Source of the DNA: Melastoma dodecandrum
Lineage: Eukaryota > Streptophyta > Magnoliopsida > Myrtales > Melastomataceae
Direction of reading: 5' to 3'
Assembly (NCBI GenBank): GCA_029817715.1
Contig: JARUPY010000090.1
Span: forward strand, 1,736,001-1,800,000
Length of the DNA stretch: 64,000 nucleotides
Numbering within the stretch: the stretch's first letter is position 1; the number at the start of each line of letters is the position of its first letter. The position numbers and the translations under genes were made by a program. The notes under the pieces are model-generated. The model ran no database searches, was not told the DNA's origin, and saw only the letters and a program-made list of their open reading frames with translations. Positions 52,767-60,851 of this stretch are shown in pieces.

Positions 52767-53894
52767 ATGACGCCGCCGGAGAACGCCGACATTCGGGTGC
52801 TCGGAGCGCCGCAGCGCATCGTCGCCGCGTCGCAGGCCTCGCGTCTGCGCCGCGACCTGCTTGGCGTGGATGTCGTCGAGAACGGCGTGATCCCCAGGAC
52901 CGTGGACTGCGAGATCCCGATCTTCGACACGGCGAGCGAGTGGAAGTTCACGGGCTGGACGGGCGGCGTCTACGATCGCCACGGCGAGGTCTGCCCGGCC
53001 TCGCTGCACGAGCGCGACTTCACCCGCGTCTCGACTTCCTTCGCGCCCGGCGAGATCGGCCCGGTCGAGCACATCGCGGGCGAGGCCGTCTATGCAGGGC
53101 TCGCCTTCAAGCATTTCGGGCACTTCCTGCTCGAATCGACGAACCGACTCTGGTGGCCGATCCTGGAGCGTTTCGATGGTCCCATCGTCTTCCAGAACAC
53201 GATCGGCCGCGACCGCGTGCCGCGCTGGGCGCAGAGCTTCTTCGACCTCCTCGGGCTGGGCGACAGGATCATGGTCGTCGATCACGCCGTCAGCTTCGAT
53301 CGCGTGATCGTCCCGCACAGCGCCTTCACCATCCGCAAGATGGTGCACGAGACATTCCGGGCGCCGTTCCGTGCCGCCGGCGCCGCGGCCGAGCGTTACG
53401 CGCGCGCGATCAGCGATCTCGTCTCGCACGAGGCGGCGGGCGCCTACCTCTCGCGGACGCGCTACGGATATCGCCAATCGCACGGCGAGCAGCGGATGCA
53501 GGCGGCGTTCGCGCGCAACGGCTTCGACATCTTCCACATGGAAAGCCTGCCGATGGAGCAGCAGATCCTGGTGATGCGGCGCTATCAAACGATCGCAGGC
53601 ATCGCCGGGTCGGCGTTCCACACCATGCTGTTTTGCGACGACGCCAAGAATGCGATCTACGTCGCCCGCGACCACGACATCAACGAGAATTTCTTCCTGA
53701 TCGACGAGCTGATGGGCAACCGGGCGACCTACCTCTACAACCCCGACGCCGAGAGCGCGGAGCGGCCGATCACCAATCGTGCGGCGATCGTCGACGCCTA
53801 CCACTCGGACGCGACGCTCGACGTGACGAAGATCTTCTCGCTGCTCGACGGCAGCGGCGCACTCGCGGCGCCTTGGCGTTGGCGCGGCTACTGA
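52767..53894 (+). CDS. Glycosyltransferase family 61 protein
   Basis: A 375-residue DUF563/GT61 enzyme. Marks: KHFGHFLLESTNRLWWPI, AAGAYLSRTRYGYR and an extended C-terminal Rossmann-like half with GSAFHTMLFCDDAKNAIYV. ATG 52767 follows GGGGAGA. Predicted to add a sugar to a surface glycan. Overlaps the next sulfotransferase gene by one base. Confidence 0.85.
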   Translation: MTPPENADIRVLGAPQRIVAASQASRLRRDLLGVDVVENGVIPRTVDCEIPIFDTASEWKFTGWTGGVYDRHGEVCPASLHERDFTRVSTSFAPGEIGPVEHIAGEAVYAGLAFKHFGHFLLESTNRLWWPILERFDGPIVFQNTIGRDRVPRWAQSFFDLLGLGDRIMVVDHAVSFDRVIVPHSAFTIRKMVHETFRAPFRAAGAAAERYARAISDLVSHEAAGAYLSRTRYGYRQSHGEQRMQAAFARNGFDIFHMESLPMEQQILVMRRYQTIAGIAGSAFHTMLFCDDAKNAIYVARDHDINENFFLIDELMGNRATYLYNPDAESAERPITNRAAIVDAYHSDATLDVTKIFSLLDGSGALAAPWRWRGY

Positions 53895-54673
53895 TGCAAG
53901 TCGACTTCTTCATTTGCGGCGTGCAGAAGGGCGGCACGACCGCGCTCGACAGCTTCCTTCGCTCGCATCCCGACATCCAGATGGCGCGGCCGAAGGAGTC
54001 GCATTTTTTCGACAACGAGAAGATGCGCTGGGCAAACCCGGACTATGCGCGGCTGCACAGCTTCTTCGAGCCGCGGCGCCCGCGGCCGCTGCGCGGCGAG
54101 GCAACGCCGATCTACAGCTACTGGCCGCGCGCGCTCGAACGTTTGCAGCGCTACAATCCCGAGGCCAAGCTGATCTTGATGCTGCGCCATCCCGTGCTGC
54201 GCGCCTGGTCGCATTGGCGGATGGAGACGGCGCGCGGCTGGGAGACGCTGCCGTTCGCCGAGGCGATCCGCCCGGCGGCGCGGGAGCGCGTCAGCAGCGT
54301 GCCGCGCGGTGCGCACCGCGTCCATTCCTATGTCGAGCGAGGGTTCTACGCCGGCCAGGTCGAACGCCTGCTCGATCTCTTTCCGGCCGAGCAGCTGCTC
54401 TTCCTGCGCACCGATGCATTGTGGAACGAGCCGTCGGCGACGCTTGCGACGGTGCATGCGTTTCTGGACGTGCCCGATACAGGCAAGGCGGAGCAGCGCT
54501 ACGTCGCGCCACGGGTCAGCGGGGAAAGCCCCACGAGCGCGACGCTCGATCCGGCGGACGCGACCTACCTCGCCGATCTCTTCGCGGAGGATGTTGTGGA
54601 GACGGCCCGGCTGACGGGCCTCGACCTGCGGGACTGGCTCGGCGTGCCGTCGCGCGAGCCGATGCGGCCCTAA
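53894..54673 (+). CDS. PAPS-dependent sulfotransferase
   Basis: A 259-residue sulfotransferase of the NodH/heparan N-sulfotransferase type. The PAPS loop is CGVQKGGTTALDSFL near residue 10, then PKESHFFD (catalytic Lys/Glu region) and LMLRHPVLRAWSHWRM (3'-phosphate-binding). Its ATG overlaps the GT61 stop (TGATG), so both act in one pathway, probably sulfation of the glycan made by GT61. It ends convergently with cysQ, overlapping by four bases. Confidence 0.9.
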   Translation: MQVDFFICGVQKGGTTALDSFLRSHPDIQMARPKESHFFDNEKMRWANPDYARLHSFFEPRRPRPLRGEATPIYSYWPRALERLQRYNPEAKLILMLRHPVLRAWSHWRMETARGWETLPFAEAIRPAARERVSSVPRGAHRVHSYVERGFYAGQVERLLDLFPAEQLLFLRTDALWNEPSATLATVHAFLDVPDTGKAEQRYVAPRVSGESPTSATLDPADATYLADLFAEDVVETARLTGLDLRDWLGVPSREPMRP

Positions 54674-55536
54674 GTCGACGCTTCGCCGTCGCGCGATGGC
54701 TGGTCGCCCCAGGCGACGAAGGCGCCGTTGCGATATTGCAGCTCGGACTTGCCGTAGCGCATCGCGGCGCCCGTCTCGTCGAGGACGGCACCGCCGGCCG
54801 CGCGGAGCACCGCGTCGCCGGCCGCCGTGTCCCATTCCATCGTCGGCCCGAAGCGCGGGTAGACGTCGGCGTCGCCCTCCGCGACCACGCAGAATTTCAA
54901 GGAGGAGCCGGCGCAGCGGCGCTCGGCGATCGGCAATTGCGAGAGGAAAGCTTCGGTCTTCTCGTCGGCGTGCGAGCGGCTGGCCAGGGCGGTCAGCCCG
55001 CCGACCGGATTGGCGCGGACCTTGATCGGCGTGCGGGCCGACGCCGGCGGCAACGCCTCGCCGGGCAGCACGGTGCAGGTCCACGCGTGCTTGCCGGCCA
55101 TCCACAGCCGGCCGATCGCCGGGGCATAGACGGCGCCGGCTCGCGGCACGCCGTCGAGGATGAGCCCGATATTGATCGTGAACTCGCCGTTGTGGCTCAG
55201 GAATTCGCGCGTCCCGTCGACGGGATCGACGAGGATGAAGGCGCGACCGCAGCACGGCTTCTCGCCGCGCGAGGCGGCCTCCTCGGCCACGACGGGGATG
55301 TGCGGCAGGCGCTTGCGCAGGCCGGCGAGGATGATCGCCTCGCCGCGCTCGTCCGCGTCGCACACGACGCTCTTGTCGGCCTTCAGGCGGGCGTTCGCAT
55401 CGCCGGCATAGACGTGCATGACGGCCACCGCCGCCTCGATCGTCAGGTCCGCGAAGATCTCGGCGACCTCGTCGCAGTCGATCTCGGCCAAGGTCTTCAT
55501 CGCGGCGCCGTTGAGGGCCGCGGCATTGGACGTCAT
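54670..55536 (-). CDS. cysQ: 3'(2'),5'-bisphosphate nucleotidase CysQ
   Basis: Dephosphorylates PAP, the by-product of sulfotransferases, to AMP. Family motifs are complete: VVAEEAAS (metal Glu), ILVDPVDGTREF and MEWDTAAGD. The protein is 288 residues from ATG 55536; an internal ATG at 55500 is an alternative. Its neighbour position beside two PAPS-using sulfotransferases supports PAP removal as its role. Contrast the damaged DPIART motif in the IMPase-like protein at 18122. Confidence 0.92.
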   Translation of the reverse strand: MTSNAAALNGAAMKTLAEIDCDEVAEIFADLTIEAAVAVMHVYAGDANARLKADKSVVCDADERGEAIILAGLRKRLPHIPVVAEEAASRGEKPCCGRAFILVDPVDGTREFLSHNGEFTINIGLILDGVPRAGAVYAPAIGRLWMAGKHAWTCTVLPGEALPPASARTPIKVRANPVGGLTALASRSHADEKTEAFLSQLPIAERRCAGSSLKFCVVAEGDADVYPRFGPTMEWDTAAGDAVLRAAGGAVLDETGAAMRYGKSELQYRNGAFVAWGDQPSRDGEAST

Positions 55537-55654
55537 GTGACTTGTCCCGAAGATAACCAGCCAGGGAGTCCTGCTCTCATCCGGCGGTAAGCGCAAGGTG
55601 GGCACGTTTTGGACATATTCAATCGACGCTAACGTTACGTTTCGGCCACGTCCG

Positions 55655-56260
55655 TCAAACGTCCAGGTCGCAGAGCGTCAGCGAAGCCACGCGGTTGGCC
55701 AGATCGATGGGCGGCGCTCCGAACTTTTCCAGCTGCCCGTCGACCGCCAGCATGGCGAGGCCGTGCACCAGCGACCAGTGGGCCAGCACGCGGTCCATGT
55801 CGCAGCCTTTCACCCCTGCCGGCGGCGAGAGCGACAGGACGCGGGTCACCAGGAGATCGAACGAGCTTTTCGCCGCCGTCGCCAGCACCTCGTGCCCCAT
55901 CGACGGCTGCGCGGCACCGAACATCAGCCGGAACAGGGCAGGGTTGCGCAGAGCGAAGGCGACGTAGGCGACGCCCTGCGCCCGCAGGGCGGCCGCAGGC
56001 GAGGGCGCGTCGTCGGCGGCACGCTGCGCCTCGGCAAGCCGCTCGAACCCGATGGCCGCGATCGCGGCGAGCAGGGCGTCCTTGTCGGCGAAATGGCGGT
56101 AGGGCGCCATCGCCGAGACGCCGGCCCGTCGCGCCGCCTCGCGCAGGCTGAGCCCCGCCGGGTCGCCGCCCTCCGCCAGGATGGCGAGGCCGGCGTCCAC
56201 GAGGGCGGACCGCAGGTCTCCGTGGTGATAGCTGGGCTTTGTCGCGACCAATGTTGACAC
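55655..56260 (-). CDS. TetR-family regulator with WHG C-terminal domain
   Basis: A regulator of about 201 residues. Helix-turn-helix: SYHHGDLRSALVDAGLAIL, LSLREAARRAGVSAMAPYRHFADKDALLAA. C-terminal region AYVAFALRNPALFRLMFG is the WHG type. Start GTG 56260 is given; TTG at 56251 (LVATKPSYHHG) is equally possible. It is divergent from the DUF4188 gene, whose promoter overlaps its start, so it probably represses that gene and itself. Confidence 0.88.
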   Translation of the reverse strand: MSTLVATKPSYHHGDLRSALVDAGLAILAEGGDPAGLSLREAARRAGVSAMAPYRHFADKDALLAAIAAIGFERLAEAQRAADDAPSPAAALRAQGVAYVAFALRNPALFRLMFGAAQPSMGHEVLATAAKSSFDLLVTRVLSLSPPAGVKGCDMDRVLAHWSLVHGLAMLAVDGQLEKFGAPPIDLANRVASLTLCDLDV

Positions 56261-56281
56261 CGTAAGCTTAAGGCGTATGTT
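56254..56281 (+). promoter_or_regulatory. Sigma-70 promoter for the DUF4188 operon
   Basis: TTGACA and TATGTT are separated by 16 bases. The predicted start is near 56288, 49 bases before the DUF4188 ATG. It overlaps the TetR start region, a typical arrangement for TetR control. Confidence 0.6.
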
Positions 56282-56336
56282 TACATCGTACGCGGCGCCG
56301 CCGGGCGAGGCAAATGCCGCCTGCGGGAGGTATGAC

Positions 56337-56828
56337 ATGACCGAGATCGTGACCGAGCGGATATGTGCCGAGCCGGAACGGGAGATCGTCGTCTTTCTCA
56401 TCGGCATGCGTATCAACAGGCTGTGGAAAATCTGGAAATGGCTGCCGGTGATGCGCGAGATGCCGCGGATGCTGCGCGAGCTCGGCGCCTCGCCCGATCT
56501 GGGCATGATCGCCGCGTTCCCGTACTTCGGCGGACGGGTCTTCGGCGTCACGCAATATTGGGAGAGCGTCGAGAAGCTGCAGGCCTACGCTCACTCGCAC
56601 GCCCTCCAGCACCAGCCGGCGTGGCGGCGCTTCAACGCGCGCGTCGGCACCAGCGGCGACGTCGGCATCTGGCACGAGACCTACGCGATCCCCGCCGGCA
56701 ACTCGGAATCGGTCTACGTCAACATGCCGCGGTTCGGGCTCGGCGCCGCGGCCGCGACCTTCCCGGCCAAAGGCGAGCGGGCGAGCGCGGCGCGGCGGCT
56801 GTCGCGTCGCATCGGCGCGGCGGCCTGA
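56337..56828 (+). CDS. DUF4188-family protein
   Basis: A 163-residue protein with the DUF4188 pattern IVVFLIGMRINRLWKIWKW, LGMIAAFPYFGGRVFGVTQYWES and WHETYAIPAGNSESVYVNMP. Fold prediction for this family is ferredoxin-like, similar to small haem monooxygenases. GGGAGG lies before the ATG at 56337. First gene of a TetR-controlled set with the DUF2306 gene. Confidence 0.85.
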   Translation: MTEIVTERICAEPEREIVVFLIGMRINRLWKIWKWLPVMREMPRMLRELGASPDLGMIAAFPYFGGRVFGVTQYWESVEKLQAYAHSHALQHQPAWRRFNARVGTSGDVGIWHETYAIPAGNSESVYVNMPRFGLGAAAATFPAKGERASAARRLSRRIGAAA

Positions 56829-56836
56829 CGAGACGC

Positions 56837-57238
56837 ATGCCGAGCCTCGAGCCGCTCTTCCACGCCGGACCCGTCATCACGCTGCACGCGGCAGCCGCCG
56901 TCACGGCGCTGGTGCTCGGCATCGTGCAGCTCGCGCGGCGGAAGGGCACGCCGGGCCATCGCGCGCTGGGGTGGCTCTGGATCGCGCTGATGGCCGTCGT
57001 CGCCGGCGGCTCGTTCCTCATCCACACGATCCGCCAGCTCGGGCCGTTCAGCTGGATCCACCTGCTGTCGATCACGACGATGGTCTTCCTCGTGTCCGGT
57101 ATTCGGCACGCCAGGGCCGGGCGCATCGAGGCGCATCGATGGACGATGATCTCGCTGTTTTTCGGCGCTCTGGTCGTCGCCGGGCTGTTCACCCTGGTCC
57201 CCGGTCGCGTCATGCACCACGTGGTCTTCGGCGATTAA
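56837..57238 (+). CDS. DUF2306-type four-helix membrane protein
   Basis: A 133-residue inner-membrane protein with about four TM helices: VITLHAAAAVTALVLGIVQL, LGWLWIALMAVVAGGSFLI, IHLLSITTMVFLVSGI and MISLFFGALVVAGLFTL. Conserved His residues near helix ends (LHAAAA, EAHRWTM, MHHVV) fit a haem- or metal-binding membrane module. Eight bases after the DUF4188 gene. Confidence 0.8.
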   Translation: MPSLEPLFHAGPVITLHAAAAVTALVLGIVQLARRKGTPGHRALGWLWIALMAVVAGGSFLIHTIRQLGPFSWIHLLSITTMVFLVSGIRHARAGRIEAHRWTMISLFFGALVVAGLFTLVPGRVMHHVVFGD

Positions 57239-57251
57239 GCCGGAGACCCAG

Positions 57252-57713
57252 ATGATCGATCCGCGACGTCCGCCGACCGCCGCCGACTTCCAGCTCGTGC
57301 CGGGGTCCGACGGCCCGCGCCGCGACTTCCGCATCACCGTCGGCCTGCGCGAGGGCTGGGACGAGGAGGGTCGCGTCTACGACGTCTCCGAGGCGGTGCG
57401 CACGGCCCGCGCGTGGATGCGCCGGCGCGTCGACGCCGGGCGACCGGCGCTCTCCGGCATGTTCGGCCGCGCCGAGGTGACCTATGCCTGGAAGCGGCCG
57501 GACGGCACGGTCGGGTCCGATCGCGAGCCCGTCGCCACCTTCACCGGCGAGGCCGTGCACGCCTACCTCGGCCACCTCGCCGATGCGGAGATCGAAGCGA
57601 TGCTGAACGAGCTGGCGATCGAGCTCGGCGTCGCGCTCGGCCAGGAGCGCATCTACGTCGCCTTCTGCGATCGGACCTGGATCCTGGATGCGGAGGGCAG
57701 GTTCTCGCCCTAG
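57252..57713 (+). CDS. Hypothetical protein, 153 residues
   Basis: A soluble acidic-basic protein without a family I recognise. Visible: FRITVGLREGWDEEGRVYDV, a helix around 50-65, AEVTYAWKRPDGTVGSDRE, and a C-terminal ELGVALGQERIYVAFCDRTW. The latter looks like a strand-helix-strand ferredoxin-like fold. Starts 13 bases after the DUF2306 gene; stop overlaps the convergent kinase stop. Probably co-transcribed with the DUF genes. Confidence 0.7.
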   Translation: MIDPRRPPTAADFQLVPGSDGPRRDFRITVGLREGWDEEGRVYDVSEAVRTARAWMRRRVDAGRPALSGMFGRAEVTYAWKRPDGTVGSDREPVATFTGEAVHAYLGHLADAEIEAMLNELAIELGVALGQERIYVAFCDRTWILDAEGRFSP

Positions 57714-59131
57714 CGTGCCGCCGGAAGCCGCACCGTGACGACGAGCCCCCGCTCTCGCGCCGCCAGCGCCAGCGTGCCCCCGTACAATTCGACCAGCTCG
57801 CGCGCGATCGGCAGGCCGAAGCCGTAGCCCGGCGTCTCCTCGTCGAGCCGCTGGCCCGGGCGCAGCACGCGGGCGATCTCCTCCGCGCTCAATCCGGGGC
57901 CGTCGTCGGCAATCTCGACGATCGTTTGCCGGCCAACCTCGCGAACATCGCAGGCCACGCTGGCCGCCGTGTACTTGAACGCGTTGTCGAGCAGGTTACC
58001 GAAAATCTCGTCGACGTCCTGCGGCTCGCAGGCGATGGCAGCCTCCGGCGGACACTCGAGAGCGAAGACCACCTGTCGTCCGGCGTGGATACGGGCGAGC
58101 GCGTCGCCGAGATCGGCGAGCCGCGCGGCGAGCGGCGTGCGGCTGCGGGTCGGCCCTTCCAGCGCGGCGGCCCGCGCGCGGCCGAGGTGGTGGCGGATGC
58201 GGCGCTCCACCAGCGTCGCGAGCCGATACGCCGCGGCGGCCTCGTCGCCCGGCATCCGCTCGAGCGAAAGAGTCAGCGTGGCGAGCGGCGTCTTCAGGCC
58301 GTGCGCGAGATTGGCGACGTGGCGGCGGGCGCGCTCGAGATTGGCGGCGTTCTGCGCGAGCAGGGCGTTGAGCTCGGTCACGAGCGGCTCGATCTCAGCG
58401 GGCTGCGCCACCGGCAGGAGCGCGGCGCGGCCGTCGCGCACGGCCGCCACCTCGCGGCGCAGGCGCCCGAGCGGGCGCAGGCCGAGGCGCACCTGCACGA
58501 GGGCCGCGGCGATCAGCGCGAGGCCGAGACCGGCGACGGCGATGGAGATCGTCGTCAGCGCCTCGCGCATGGGATGGGTGATCGACTCGACCGGCGCGGC
58601 GACGAAGATCGTCACCGGCACGCCGCCGATCGAGCGCCGCGCGACGCGCATGTGCATCGCGAGGCCGCCGGGGCCCGACGTCACGAGGGTCTGCGGCCGG
58701 CCGTCGCGTTCGAGCGCCGACAGCTCGTCGTCCGGCCCGATCGGCGGCGGCGGCGCGGGCAGGGTGGCGATCTCCGCGTCGGCCGGCGGCGCGAAGTCGG
58801 ACGGCTGCAGCCAGCGGCTGTGCAGGTCGTTCGCCGGGCCGCGGATGAACCAGAAGGCGTGATGGTGCCGCTTGTCGAACGGCGGCCCGTCGGCGTCGCC
58901 CTCGAGCGTGATGCGGCCGTCCGGCGCCACGCGGAGCTGCGAGGACAAGGCGACGATCTTGTTGTCGAGCCGCTGGTCGATCTGGCCGGTCACGAAGCGC
59001 GACAGCACCTGCCACATGAGGCCGAGCGTGAAGAGCAGGGCGATCAGCGTGAACAGCGCCGAGCCGGCCAGAAGGCGGCCGCCGAGCGAGGTCGGCACCA
59101 GCCGGCCGGCGAGGCCGCGCAGGCCTCTCAA
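57710..59131 (-). CDS. PhoQ/QseC-like sensor histidine kinase
   Basis: A membrane kinase of about 473 residues: TM1 near 20-45, a large periplasmic domain with a His-rich KRHHHAF and Pro-rich LPAPPPPIGP, TM2, HAMP, HisKA with AHGLKTPLATLTL, and HATPase_c with GNLLDNAFKY, DDGPGLSAEE and GYGFGLPIA. The start is probably the TTG at 59131 overlapping the regulator's stop; a GTG at 59098 would give VPTSLGGRLL. Pro/His-rich periplasmic segment may bind metal. Confidence 0.88.
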   Translation of the reverse strand: MRGLRGLAGRLVPTSLGGRLLAGSALFTLIALLFTLGLMWQVLSRFVTGQIDQRLDNKIVALSSQLRVAPDGRITLEGDADGPPFDKRHHHAFWFIRGPANDLHSRWLQPSDFAPPADAEIATLPAPPPPIGPDDELSALERDGRPQTLVTSGPGGLAMHMRVARRSIGGVPVTIFVAAPVESITHPMREALTTISIAVAGLGLALIAAALVQVRLGLRPLGRLRREVAAVRDGRAALLPVAQPAEIEPLVTELNALLAQNAANLERARRHVANLAHGLKTPLATLTLSLERMPGDEAAAAYRLATLVERRIRHHLGRARAAALEGPTRSRTPLAARLADLGDALARIHAGRQVVFALECPPEAAIACEPQDVDEIFGNLLDNAFKYTAASVACDVREVGRQTIVEIADDGPGLSAEEIARVLRPGQRLDEETPGYGFGLPIARELVELYGGTLALAARERGLVVTVRLPAAR

Positions 59132-59793
59132 CCGCCGGCGTCCGTGAGCAGATAGCCGCGGCCGCGCACCGTCTGGATGAGATCGCGGCCGATCTTGCGC
59201 CGGAGCCGCGCGATGATGACCTCGAGCGAGTTCGAATCCGTGTCGGCGTCGCTCTGGTAGACGCGCTCGGTGAGCTCGTCGCGCGAGACGACGACGCCCT
59301 TGCGCAGCGCGAGGCACGAGAGCACCCGCCATTCGAGCGCGGTGAGCCGCAGTGGCAGCCCGTCGAGCTCGAAGACGCCGATGTGCGCGTTGAAGGTGAG
59401 TGGCCCGCACTGGACCTTGGTGTCGGCATAGCCGGCCGCCCGGCGGATCAGCGCGCGCAGCCGCATCACCAGCTCCTCGATGCGGAACGGCTTCGTCAGG
59501 AAGTCGTCGGCGCCGGCCTTGAAGCCCTCGACCTTGTCGCTCCACGCGTCGCGCGCTGTGAGGATCAGCACCGGCACCTTGACGCCGGCCGCGCGCCAGG
59601 CGGCGAGCACGGCGAGGCCCGGCACCTTCGGCAGGCCGAGGTCGAGCACGCAGGCGTCGTAGAGGCCGGTCGCGCCGAGATGCTGGCCGTCCTCGCCGTC
59701 GGCGGCGTGGTCGACGACGAAGTTCTCCTGGCGCAGGCCGCGCGCGATCTCGGCGGCAAGCGGACCGTCGTCTTCGATGAGAAGGATTTTCAT
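59128..59793 (-). CDS. PmrA/QseB-type response regulator
   Basis: A 221-residue OmpR-family regulator: MKILLIEDDGPLAAEIARGL, LYDACVLDLGLPKVPGL (acceptor Asp), LTKPFRIEELV, then winged helix LTALEWRVLSCLALRKGVVVSR and SNSLEVIIARLRRKIG. Start ATG 59793. It faces the Pro-rich secreted protein gene across a 127-bp region that contains tandem CTGAAC boxes, its probable binding site. Confidence 0.92.
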   Translation of the reverse strand: MKILLIEDDGPLAAEIARGLRQENFVVDHAADGEDGQHLGATGLYDACVLDLGLPKVPGLAVLAAWRAAGVKVPVLILTARDAWSDKVEGFKAGADDFLTKPFRIEELVMRLRALIRRAAGYADTKVQCGPLTFNAHIGVFELDGLPLRLTALEWRVLSCLALRKGVVVSRDELTERVYQSDADTDSNSLEVIIARLRRKIGRDLIQTVRGRGYLLTDAGG

Positions 59794-59835
59794 GGGCGGG
59801 GCAGGAGACTCGATCCGGCGCCTTACGCTCGGCTG

Positions 59836-59864
59836 CTGAACTCAATCTGAACGGCTCGGTTCAG
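59836..59864. promoter_or_regulatory. Tandem CTGAAC boxes, probable response-regulator site
   Basis: CTGAAC-tcaat-CTGAAC gives two direct half-sites with 11-base periodicity, as in PmrA-type boxes. An inverted GTTCAG follows six bases later. The site lies between the regulator gene (43 bp) and the Pro-rich secreted gene (57 bp). It fits autoregulation and activation of the divergent gene. Confidence 0.6.
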
Positions 59865-59920
59865 GCTGGATTTCGCGGGACCGTTTAGCGTGCCGCCATC
59901 CGCAGACGAGAGGTTTCCCT

Positions 59921-60262
59921 GTGCATCGTCTCTCCTTCACCGCCACCTTGCTCGCGGGCCTCATGGCCGCCCCACTGCTGGCCCATGCCGCCCCGCCGCT
60001 GCCGCCCGGCCAGGATGCGCCGCCCCCTCCTGCCGGGCGGGACGCACCGCCCCCGCCGCCCGGCGAGGGCCCGCCGCCGCGCCCGCAGGCCGGCATGTTC
60101 CCGCCGCCTCCGCCGCCCGGCGCGCATGTCGTCATCGACCGCCAGGCCGACGGCGTGGTCCACGTCGACGTCCATTGCGCGCAGCAGGACACGACAACCG
60201 CCTGCGCCGACATCGCAACCAAGCTTCTCGCCCAGACGGGCCCCGCGCCGGCAGCCAAATAA
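59921..60262 (+). CDS. Secreted proline-rich small protein
   Basis: A 113-residue exported protein. Signal peptide: SFTATLLAGLMAAPLLAHA, cleaved before APPLPP. The mature part has a proline-rich stretch (residues 25-66, repeats of PPPP, GRDAPP) and then a small domain HVVIDRQADGVVHVDVHC with Cys pair (HCAQQDTTTAC). GTG start. Opposes the PmrA-type regulator across a shared control region, so it may be its target. No family recognised. Confidence 0.75.
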   Translation: MHRLSFTATLLAGLMAAPLLAHAAPPLPPGQDAPPPPAGRDAPPPPPGEGPPPRPQAGMFPPPPPPGAHVVIDRQADGVVHVDVHCAQQDTTTACADIATKLLAQTGPAPAAK

Positions 60263-60324
60263 ATCGCGCACGGCGCAACGAAACTTGGCCTTGGCCATTA
60301 CTGTCCAGCTTCGGAGAATTGAGT

Positions 60325-60822
60325 ATGCCCCATCACGAGCGCCGCGAGGTCGTCGGCGAGATCGTCGACGTCTTCGCGCATCGCTTCGTCGTCGAGACGG
60401 ACCATGGGCGCGTCCTCGCGGACCTCGGGCCGAAGGGCGCGGAAGCCTTCCGTCTCAAGCCGGGCCTGCGCGTCGTCGCCGCGGGCGAGATGAAGCCGTC
60501 CGAGCTCAAGGTCGACACCATCGCGCAGGAGGGCCAGGCGCCCGTCGCGATCGCCCACAAGAAGCCGCACGAGCATGGGCCCGGACATGACGGGCCGCAC
60601 CATCACGAGCCGGCCGATCCCCAGGTGGCCCTCCGCGCCGTTACCGCCGCCGGCATGCAGCCGATCGGCACGCCGCGGCGCAAGCCGAAGCACTTCGAGG
60701 TGCTGGCGCGGCACGGCCGGCACTTCGTCGAATGCCACGTCGAGCTCGACGGGCATATCCGCAAGGAAAAGCCGGTGCCCCACGACGATCACAAGTGGGC
60801 GGACGAGCTGACGGCGGCCTAG
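60325..60822 (+). CDS. His-rich cytosolic protein, 165 residues
   Basis: An unknown protein with an N-terminal beta-rich part (VVGEIVDVFAHRFVVETDHGRVLADLG, LRVVAAGEMKPSELKV), a His/Pro linker (KKPHEHGPGHDGPHHHEP) and a C-terminal half with KHFEVLARHGRHFVECHVELDG. The first half looks like an OB-fold barrel. The His cluster suggests nickel, zinc or copper binding. GGAG lies upstream of ATG 60325. It follows the Pro-rich gene by 62 bp. Confidence 0.7.
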   Translation: MPHHERREVVGEIVDVFAHRFVVETDHGRVLADLGPKGAEAFRLKPGLRVVAAGEMKPSELKVDTIAQEGQAPVAIAHKKPHEHGPGHDGPHHHEPADPQVALRAVTAAGMQPIGTPRRKPKHFEVLARHGRHFVECHVELDGHIRKEKPVPHDDHKWADELTAA

Positions 60823-60851
60823 AAGCCGCCGCGCGACGGGGGGACGACCGA

